Assembly (NCBI GenBank): GCA_014584695.1
Contig: JACTMI010000007.1
Span: forward strand, 1-64,000
Origin: Acidobacteriota bacterium
Lineage (GTDB): Bacteria; Acidobacteriota; Thermoanaerobaculia; Multivoradales; JAGPDF01
DNA: 64,000 bases
Reading direction: 5' to 3'
The notes under the pieces were generated by a model, which was given only the letters and a program-made list of their open reading frames with translations, did not search any database and had not been told where the DNA came from. Numbering within the stretch: the stretch's first letter is position 1; each line of letters opens with the position of its first letter. The translations under genes were made by a program, and so were the position numbers. Shown here piece after piece: positions 57,251-64,000 of the stretch.

Positions 57251-59125
57251 GGCTCGGCCCGGGCCCTGGCCCGAGCTGGGCTCGGCGGCCGCGATCTGCT
57301 CGAGCAACGCGGCGCCGTAGCGCTCGAGCTTCTTCTCACCCAGGCCGTGGACATCGGCGAGGTCGGCCAGGCTGGTCGGCCGGCGCGCCGCGATCTCGCG
57401 CAGGGTGCGGTCGTGGAAGACGACGTAGGCGGGGACGCCGTGCTGGTCGGCCACCGCGCGGCGCCAGGCGGCGAGGCGGTCGAACAGCTCGCCTCCGACT
57501 TCCGCGAGAGCCGGCTCCCCCTCCGGCCGCCGGCGGCGGGCCCGGCCGCGCGGCGGGCGCTCGCGCTCGCCCCGCAACGTGATCGTCGCCTCGCCGCGCA
57601 GCACCGGCGTCGCCTCGGCGGCGAGGCGGAGCGCGCCGTATCCCTCCTCGTCCGGCAGCAGCAGGCCGCGCACCACGAGCTGCCGGAACAGCGAGCGCCA
57701 CTGGCGCTCGGACAGCTCCTTGCCGATGCCGAACACCGACAGCCGGTCGTGGCCGAGCCGCGCCGCCCGCTCGTCGCCCTCGCCGCGCAGGACGCGCGCG
57801 ACGTGCTGGGCGCCGAAGCGCTGGCCGGTCCGGTAGACGGCCGACAGGGCCTTGCGCACCGGCTCGGTGGCATCCCAGGCCGGCGCCGGCTCGAGGCAGT
57901 TGTCGCAGGCGCCGCAAGGCCCCTGGTAGCGCTCGCCGAAGTGGCGCAGCAGGACCTCGCGCCGGCAGGCGGTGGTCTCGCAGTAGCCGGCGATGGCGTC
58001 GAGCTGGCGGCGCTCGATCCGCTGGCGCTCGGCGTCGGCGCCGGAGCCGTCGATCCGCCGCCGCGCGAGCACCAGGTCGTCGAGCCCCCAGGCGAGCCAG
58101 GCGTCGGCCGGCGCACCGTCGCGGCCGGCGCGCCCCGACTCCTGGTAGTAGGCCTCGGGCGAGGGCGGCAGGTCGGCGTGGGCGACGAAGCGGACGTCGG
58201 GCTTGTCGATCCCCATGCCGAAGGCGACGGTGGCGACGATCACCACGCCGTCCTCGGCGCGGAAGCGCTCCTGGTGGCGGGAGCGGGTGCCGGCGTCGAG
58301 CCCGGCGTGGTACGGCAGCGCCTCGAAGCCGCGCGCGGCGAGGAAGGCGGCGCTTTTTTCGACCGCGTCGCGGGTCCGGCGGTAGACGATGCCGCTCGCC
58401 CCCCGGTGCGGGGCGAGGAAGGCTGCGAGCTGGGCATTGCCACCGTCGCGCTCGACCACGCGGTAGAGCAGGTTCGGCCGATCGAAGCTCGACACCACCA
58501 CCGGCGCGCCGGGCAGCAGCAGGCGGTCGGCGATCTCGCGCCGGGTCGCCGGGTCGGCGGTGGCGGTGAGCGCCAGCCTCGGCACCGCCGCGTAGCGCTC
58601 GCGCAGCAGTCCGAGCTGGAGGTACTCGGGGCGGAAGTCGTGCCCCCACTGGGCGACGCAGTGCGCTTCGTCGATCGCGAAGAGGGCCAGCCGGCTGGCG
58701 TCGAGCAGCTCCAGGAACCGCTCGGTGACCAGCCGCTCCGGGGCGACGTAGAGCAGGTCGAGCTCGCCCGCGCGGAATCGCCGCTCGCGCCCCTCGGCCT
58801 CCCCCGGCGCCAGGCCGGAGTGGACCGCCGCGGCGGCGACGCCGAGCTCCTCGAGCGCCGCCACCTGGTCCTCCATCAGCGAGATGAGCGGCGAGACCAC
58901 CACCGCGCCGCCCGGCCGCAGGAGCGCCGGCAATTGGTAGCAGAGCGACTTGCCGCCCCCGGTCGGCATCAGCACCAGCGCGTCGCCGCCCGCGGCGACC
59001 GTCTCGATCACCTCGCGCTGCCGGCCGCGGAACTCCGAGTAGCCGAACACCGACCGGAGCAGCTCGTGGGCGCGATCCGGCACGGCTCCGATCTCTATCA
59101 CGCCTCGCCTGGTCGAGAGCATCAA
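57224..59125 (-). CDS. recQ: ATP-dependent DNA helicase RecQ
   Basis: [38 protein letters not shown]...[17 protein letters not shown]...[39 protein letters not shown]-like C-term. Confidence 0.95.
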   Translation of the reverse strand: MMLSTRRGVIEIGAVPDRAHELLRSVFGYSEFRGRQREVIETVAAGGDALVLMPTGGGKSLCYQLPALLRPGGAVVVSPLISLMEDQVAALEELGVAAAAVHSGLAPGEAEGRERRFRAGELDLLYVAPERLVTERFLELLDASRLALFAIDEAHCVAQWGHDFRPEYLQLGLLRERYAAVPRLALTATADPATRREIADRLLLPGAPVVVSSFDRPNLLYRVVERDGGNAQLAAFLAPHRGASGIVYRRTRDAVEKSAAFLAARGFEALPYHAGLDAGTRSRHQERFRAEDGVVIVATVAFGMGIDKPDVRFVAHADLPPSPEAYYQESGRAGRDGAPADAWLAWGLDDLVLARRRIDGSGADAERQRIERRQLDAIAGYCETTACRREVLLRHFGERYQGPCGACDNCLEPAPAWDATEPVRKALSAVYRTGQRFGAQHVARVLRGEGDERAARLGHDRLSVFGIGKELSERQWRSLFRQLVVRGLLLPDEEGYGALRLAAEATPVLRGEATITLRGERERPPRGRARRRRPEGEPALAEVGGELFDRLAAWRRAVADQHGVPAYVVFHDRTLREIAARRPTSLADLADVHGLGEKKLERYGAALLEQIAAAEPSSGQGPGRASGDGGVAP

Positions 59126-59459
59126 GACGGAGAGACGGAATCGACCCTCGCAGCCTCGCGCCCGCCGAGAGAAAGCCAGCTCTTAACCGGCCTGCCTGGG
59201 TCAACAGAAAAGCAAAGGCCCAGAGAGGGAAGCAGCCAGAGCCTGCCGAGCTCCCAGGAGCCGACGACGCCGCCCGGATCTCCGCACCGGCCCGGTGCTC
59301 TCACCCCCTTCTATGGGCTTCTTCTCTGGGCGTCTCTTATCTGGGTCTTTCTTCTCTGGGCTTCGCTCTTATGAGGCTTCCTTCTTTGGGCTCGTCAATC
59401 AGGAGACTCGCTCTTCCCGACCAGAACCCCGGGCTCGTGGGCAACTTAGAATGAGCCTA

Positions 59460-59831
59460 ATGGCGAAGGTCGATCTCTTCTACGCGCGCCCCTCCTGAGG
59501 CAGCTGCGAGGGCACCCGGGAGGTGCTCGCGAAAGCTCGAGCGCGGGTCGGGGCCGAGCGCTCGACGCGCCAGGCGCCGCTCGGCGACGACGAGGTCGAC
59601 GCGCTGCTCGCCGAGGTCGACGAGGTCATCCTGGTCCGCGGCCGGCGCCCCGAGCGCCGCCCCGCCGCCGCCGTCCAGCGCGACGACCTGCGCGGCCCCA
59701 CCGGCAACTACCGCGCGCCGATCGTCCGCATCGGGCCGACCCTCCTGGTCGGCTACCACCCCCCCACCCTCGCCGACCTCCTGCGCCAGCGCCCCCCCGG
59801 CCACCCCCGGCGCCCCGCCACCGCCCGCTGA
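59460..59831 (+). CDS. ArsC-family selenoprotein; in-frame UGA (59496-59498) read as selenocysteine
   Basis: Reading through TGA: MAKVDLFYARPSUGSCEGTREVLAKARARVGAERSTRQAPLGDDEVDALLAEVDEVILVRGRRPERRPAAAVQRDDLRGPTGNYRAPIVRIGPTLLVGYHPPTLADLLRQ...; UxxC motif; GNxRAPxxRxGxTLLVG C-terminal signature. Confidence 0.85.
59506..59530 (+). promoter_or_regulatory. bacterial SECIS-like hairpin of the ArsC-family gene
   Basis: GCGAG-(GG bulge)-CACC-CGGGA-GGTG-CTCGC; apical loop begins 18 nt after UGA and has G at its second position. Confidence 0.72.
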
Positions 59832-59902
59832 CGGTGGCGGCAGACCGATCCGGCCCGCCGAAGCGGGTGCGCGGAAGGCCGCCGCCGCTCGCTTCGATGG
59901 TG

Positions 59903-60035
59903 GCCGCGCCGGTCGCCGTTCCGGTCGCCGTTCCGGTCGCCGCGCCGGTCGCCGTTCCGGGCGTCGTTCCGGTCGCCGCGCCGGTCGCCGTTCCGGGCGC
60001 CGTTCCGGTAGGGGCGCAGCGCGCTGCGCCCCTAC
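59903..60035. repeat. 12-bp GC-rich repeat array ending in 28-bp palindrome, copy 1
   Basis: Array of (G/C)CCGGTCGCCGTT-type units followed by GTAGGGGCGCAGCGCGCTGCGCCCCTAC (60008-60035). Confidence 0.9.
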
Positions 60036-60041
60036 GCCTCC

Positions 60042-60097
60042 ACGACCCGACGACCCCGCGACCCCACGACCCCACAACCCCACGACCCTGCGACCCG
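60042..60097. repeat. 8-bp tandem repeat (RCGACCCN x7), G-rich on minus strand
   Basis: ACGACCCG ACGACCCC GCGACCCC ACGACCCC ACAACCCC ACGACCCT GCGACCCG. Confidence 0.88.
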
Positions 60098-60168
60098 CCC
60101 GCCGGCGTCGGTGAAACGACCGTGGTCCCCGTCGCCGACCCACGGAACGATGCGCGCGAAGATCCGGG

Positions 60169-60249
60169 CACCGGTCGCCGCGCCGGGCGCCGTTCCGGGC
60201 GCCGTTCCGGGCGCCGGTCCGGTAGGGGCGCAGCGCGCTGCGCCCCTAC
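60169..60249. repeat. 12-bp repeat array ending in 28-bp palindrome, copy 2
   Basis: Same units, identical palindrome GTAGGGGCGCAGCGCGCTGCGCCCCTAC at 60222-60249, 18 bp past the TonB receptor gene end. Confidence 0.9.
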
Positions 60250-60267
60250 GGATCCTCCCGATCCCGG

Positions 60268-62589
60268 CTAGAAGGCGAGGCGGTAGCTCAGGCGGAGGTC
60301 TCTGCCGGGCAGGGGCGCCAGGTCCTTCAAGTAAGAGGCGTGGACGCGGGACTCCTGGTCGGTGAGGTTGCGGCCGGAGAGGACGACGTCGTGGACGGTG
60401 CCGGCGAGGAAGAAGCGGTAGCCGATCGCGGCGTCGATCCGCGTGGAGGCCGCCGTTTCCGTCTCGAAGGCCGCCAGCCGGTCCTGCTTGGCGACGCGCA
60501 TCGCCTCGATCTTCCCGAACCAGCTCTCGCTCTGGTAATTGAGGCCGACGCCGTAGCGCAGCGGTGGGATCCGCGGCAGCGGCTGGCCGCTCGCGCGCTC
60601 CTCGGCGCGCACGCCGTCGAGCGAGAGGTGGAGCTCGAGGTGGTTGGGATGCGCGTGGACGAGGCCGAGGTGGGCGTCGATCTCGAAGCCCGAGAGCTCG
60701 GCGTCGACCGCGCCGAAGCGGACCACCGGCAGCCCGTCCTCCTCCTCGCCCGTGAGGCGCTCGACGATGAAGTCGTCGACGCGGTTGTGGAACAGGCTCG
60801 CCTCGACGCGGATCCGCTCGGAGTCGAAGCGGAAGCCGAGGTCGCCGCCCAGGCTCACCTCCTCGCCGAGCGTGACGTCGCCGATCTCGTAGACGCGGGT
60901 CGCGGCGTGCGGGCCGTCCGAGTAGAGCGCCTCCGGATTCGGCAGCGTCACCGAGCGCGACAGAGCGAGCGAAGAGGAGACGCTCTCCGAGAGCTTCCAG
61001 ACCAGGCCGAGCGATCCAGAGACGCCCGAGAAGGAGCGGTCCGGGAGCTCCGCCGGGCGGACGTCGATCTGCTGCGACTCGTAGCGGGCGCCGAACTGCC
61101 AGGTGAGCGGCCCGGCGGCGACCTCCTCGAAGGCGAAGAGCGCCCAGCTGTCGGTGCGGCTGGGAGGCACGAACGCCTCTTCGCCCTCCGCTTCGAAATC
61201 GCGCCGGCCGACCTGCAGACCCCAGGCCCCGGTGACGGAACCGAAGGGCCGGTGGGCCGCCTCGAGGCGCCCCTCCCAGCCGTCGGTCTCGAACCGGGTG
61301 CCGACCTCGTCCCCCTCGAGCTCGAGGTGCCGGTAGTCGTAGTGACCGAAGCGGAACTTCAGCCGCTTCACCGGACCGAAGCCGCGCGCGAGCTCTCCCC
61401 GCAGGTCGACGCGGCGCTGCTCGAGGTCGATCCGAACCGGCTCCTCCTCGCCGTGCTCCTCGCCTTCGTGGTCGTGCTCCTCCCCGTCCTCGTCGTGGCC
61501 GTGCCCGTGGGCATGGCCGGGGACGCCGTAGAGGGTGTCGAAACCCGACACCGAGACGCCGAGAAACCCCGCCTTGCCCACCCACGAGAGACCCAGGCGG
61601 GCGCCGCCGCTCTCGATCGCGCTGTTGGGGAGCACGCCGAAGGCCAGCTCTTCTTCCTCCTCTTCGTCCTCGCCGTGCCCGTGCTCGGCCTCGCGCAGCG
61701 CGCGCGTCTCGGCGAAACCGGGGATCTCGAGGTCCTTCGCCTCGCGCTTCGAGCCGCTCGCGAACCAGGCCAGGCGGCCCAGGTTGCCGGCGAGCTCGAC
61801 CGCGCCCGCGCGCTCGTCCGCCGCCGTGCCGCCGCGCAGCGTGACCGCGCCGGAGATGGGCCGCCCCGGCAGGACTTCCGCGATCGACCCATCGATGACG
61901 TTGACGACACCCCCCACCGCGCTCGACCCGTAGAGCAGCGTCGCCGGCCCGCGCACGATCTCGATCCGCTCGGTCGAGAGCGGCTCCAGGCCGACGGCGT
62001 GGTCGGGGCTGGTGCTCGAGACGTCGCCGGTGCCGAGACCGTTGTCGAGGATGCGGATCCGGTCGCCGCCCAGGCCGCGGATCACCGGCCGGCTGGCGCC
62101 GGGGCCGAAATAGGTGGTCGAGACCCCCGGCTGGCGCGCCAGGGTCTCGCCGAGCGAGGCCTCGGCGGCCACCAGCAGCTCGCTGCCTTGGAGCACCGAG
62201 ACCGGCCGGGCGACATCCCCGGCGGCGCGGGCGTCGGGCGCCGCGGTGACGGTGATCGCCTCGGCGTGGAGAAGGACGTCGAGCTCGATCTCGACCTCCA
62301 CCCTCGCCCCGGCGGCGAGCTCGACGCGCGCGATGGCGCGCCCGTGGCGCGGGCTCGAGGCCTCGATCACGTAGCGGCCCGGAGGCAAGCCGGCGATCTC
62401 GAAGCGGCCCTCGGCGTCCGCCGTCGCCGTCCGCGAGGTGCCGACGACCCGCAAGGTGGCGCCCGCGGCGATCGCGCCGCCGTGGGTCACCGCGCGCCCA
62501 GAGATCGTGCCCTCGTCGGCGGCGTAGGCGGGCGGCGCGACGGCCAGTGTGAAACAGAGGAGAGAAATCGAGAACAGGACCTTCCGCAT
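60268..62589 (-). CDS. TonB-dependent receptor with His/Glu/Asp-rich loops, probable zinc/metal uptake (ZnuD-like)
   Basis: Plug motif VIRGLGGDRIRILDNGLGTGDVSSTSPDHAVGLEPLSTERIEIVRGPATLLYGSSAVGGVVNVID; loops HGHGEDEEEEEE and HAHGHGHDEDGEEHDHEGEEHGEEE. Confidence 0.9.
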   Translation of the reverse strand: MRKVLFSISLLCFTLAVAPPAYAADEGTISGRAVTHGGAIAAGATLRVVGTSRTATADAEGRFEIAGLPPGRYVIEASSPRHGRAIARVELAAGARVEVEIELDVLLHAEAITVTAAPDARAAGDVARPVSVLQGSELLVAAEASLGETLARQPGVSTTYFGPGASRPVIRGLGGDRIRILDNGLGTGDVSSTSPDHAVGLEPLSTERIEIVRGPATLLYGSSAVGGVVNVIDGSIAEVLPGRPISGAVTLRGGTAADERAGAVELAGNLGRLAWFASGSKREAKDLEIPGFAETRALREAEHGHGEDEEEEEELAFGVLPNSAIESGGARLGLSWVGKAGFLGVSVSGFDTLYGVPGHAHGHGHDEDGEEHDHEGEEHGEEEPVRIDLEQRRVDLRGELARGFGPVKRLKFRFGHYDYRHLELEGDEVGTRFETDGWEGRLEAAHRPFGSVTGAWGLQVGRRDFEAEGEEAFVPPSRTDSWALFAFEEVAAGPLTWQFGARYESQQIDVRPAELPDRSFSGVSGSLGLVWKLSESVSSSLALSRSVTLPNPEALYSDGPHAATRVYEIGDVTLGEEVSLGGDLGFRFDSERIRVEASLFHNRVDDFIVERLTGEEEDGLPVVRFGAVDAELSGFEIDAHLGLVHAHPNHLELHLSLDGVRAEERASGQPLPRIPPLRYGVGLNYQSESWFGKIEAMRVAKQDRLAAFETETAASTRIDAAIGYRFFLAGTVHDVVLSGRNLTDQESRVHASYLKDLAPLPGRDLRLSYRLAF

Positions 62590-62692
62590 GAGTCGACTCC
62601 CGAAGGACCGGCGCGCCCTGGCGCGCGGGTGGAGAACGCTCCGCCCGGCCACGCGCCGAACGGACGGGCCGCTACCGCGGCGCGGGAGGGAA

Positions 62693-63067
62693 TCAGGCGG
62701 TGGGCGGGGCGCGACCCGGAGCGATCGCGACCGCGGCCGGACGCGGCGAGCGCTCGGCGGCGGCGGCTTCGACCGGGGAGGCGGTGACGACGGCGGTCGC
62801 GAGCAGTTGCGGCGTGCCGGCGGCGACCTTGCGCGCCGCGGCGAGGCAGGCGCCGCACTGCTCGGCGTGGAGGCCGGCGGTCGCTTCGAAGTGAGCCTCG
62901 TCGCCGTGGTGGACGGCGGCCGACTCGACCAGGTGGATCACGGCCTCGTGGTGCCCCGAGCGGTCGGCGTCCGCGTGGGTTGCGAGCAGGCCGGGGAGGA
63001 AGCAGGCCAGCGTCAGCAGGCCGACGAGTCCCCGGTCGAGCCGGCGGCGGGGCGAGAGCGCGCTCAC
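62693..63067 (-). CDS. small secreted/membrane His-Cys-containing protein, unknown
   Basis: Signal-like VGLLTLACFLPGLLATHADAD; HHEAVIHLV...HHGDEAHFEATAGLHAEQCGAC; upstream of the TonB receptor on the same strand. Confidence 0.6.
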   Translation of the reverse strand: MSALSPRRRLDRGLVGLLTLACFLPGLLATHADADRSGHHEAVIHLVESAAVHHGDEAHFEATAGLHAEQCGACLAAARKVAAGTPQLLATAVVTASPVEAAAAERSPRPAAVAIAPGRAPPTA

Positions 63068-63121
63068 TAATGAGAAGTCTATATCATCTGGCCGAGCGTT
63101 CGAGCGGCCCCCGCCGGCGGG

Positions 63122-64000
63122 TCACGACTCCCCCCCTCCGCCGGGCTCGGTCTGCGCGCGGGCGTCGAGCAGGGCGGCCAGCTCGGCCGCCGGCAGCACC
63201 TCCCGCTCGAGGCAGAGCTGGCGGACGGTCTTGCCGGTCGCGACCGCCTCCTGGGCGATCGCCGCGGCGGCGTCGTAGCCGAGGCGCGGCACCAGCGCGG
63301 TGACCATGGCGAGCGACAGCTCGACCAGCTCGGCACAGCGCTCGCGGTTCGCCTGGAGCCCCTCGACGCAGCGCTCGGCGAGCAGCCGGCTCGCCGCCGC
63401 CAGGATCTCGATCGACTCCAGCAGGTCGTGGGCGACGAGCGGCATCATGACGTTGAGCTCGAAGCTGCCCGACATCCCGGCCAGCGTGATCGTCGTGTGA
63501 TTGCCCGCCACCTTGGTGGCGACCATGAGCGCCATCTCCGGAATCACCGGGTTCACCTTGCCCGGCATGATCGAGCTGCCCGGCTGGAGTGAGGGGAGCG
63601 TGATCTCGCCCAGGCCGCAGCGCGGCCCCGAGGCCATCCAGCGCAGGTCGTTGGCGATCTTGGTGATCGAGACGGCGACGGTCGAGAGCGCGCCCGAAAC
63701 CTCGACCGCCGCGTCCTTCGCCGCTAGCGCCTCGAACCGGTTGCGGGCCGGCACGAAGGGGTGGCCGGTCGCCGCGGCCAAGCGCGCGATGACGCGGTCG
63801 GCGAAGCCGGGCGGCGCGTTCAAGCCGGTGCCGACGGCGGTGCCCCCGAGCGCCAGCTCGGCCAGCCGGACGCGCGTCCCGGCGAGCCGCTCGAGGCCGT
63901 TCTCGATCTGCTGCGCATAGCCGCCGAAGACCTGCCCGAGGCGAATCGGCACCGCGTCCTGCAAGTGGGTGCGCCCGATCTTCACCACGTCGTCGAAGGC
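63122..64000 (-). CDS. fumC: class II fumarate hydratase (truncated by window end)
   Basis: [27 protein letters not shown]...[20 protein letters not shown]. Confidence 0.93.
   Translation of the reverse strand, partial: AFDDVVKIGRTHLQDAVPIRLGQVFGGYAQQIENGLERLAGTRVRLAELALGGTAVGTGLNAPPGFADRVIARLAAATGHPFVPARNRFEALAAKDAAVEVSGALSTVAVSITKIANDLRWMASGPRCGLGEITLPSLQPGSSIMPGKVNPVIPEMALMVATKVAGNHTTITLAGMSGSFELNVMMPLVAHDLLESIEILAAASRLLAERCVEGLQANRERCAELVELSLAMVTALVPRLGYDAAAAIAQEAVATGKTVRQLCLEREVLPAAELAALLDARAQTEPGGGGES

Noticed and set aside
59126-59455. Small ORF MLSPPSMGFFSGRLLSGSFFSGLRSYEASFFGL
   Set aside because: Translation of CT-rich low-complexity repeats (CTTCTCTGGG units); no evidence of coding.
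59903-60221. Short GC repeats as a CRISPR array
   Set aside because: Units are contiguous 12-bp repeats without spacers and no cas genes are present.

Overview
High-GC bacterial chromosome window. Gene content and IPTL-type C-terminal tags suggest an Acidobacteriota/Thermoanaerobaculia-like genome; this is an inference. Main content: (1) A compact minus-strand operon (~3.8-13.1 kb) encoding a class I, ATP-dependent benzoyl-CoA reductase (four BcrCBAD-like subunits) with dienoyl-CoA hydratase, 6-hydroxycyclohexenecarbonyl-CoA dehydrogenase and ring-opening hydrolase. It also carries two GNAT acetyltransferases and a Cys-containing Rrf2 regulator, and is preceded by a sigma70-type promoter with a palindromic operator. 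(2) Two genes hidden from standard ORF calling because each has an in-frame UGA: a SelW/Rdx-family selenoprotein (49610-49873, CxxU) and an ArsC-family selenoprotein (59460-59831, UxxC). Each UGA is followed at the right distance by a SECIS-like hairpin. (3) A dispersed double-hairpin repeat (31193-31280 and 55693-55779) whose two copies differ by compensatory stem changes. (4) A sigma factor with two sigma2-like segments, next to fast-evolving secreted proteins. (5) Other repeats: foldback elements, a 128-bp tandem duplication, a 12-bp array plus 28-bp palindrome module, and a dead IS5-family element. The rest is mostly housekeeping or secreted-protein genes (ugd/uxs, adenine deaminase, folE, fabH, recQ, TonB receptor, fumC). 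No rRNA, tRNA or CRISPR array was found.
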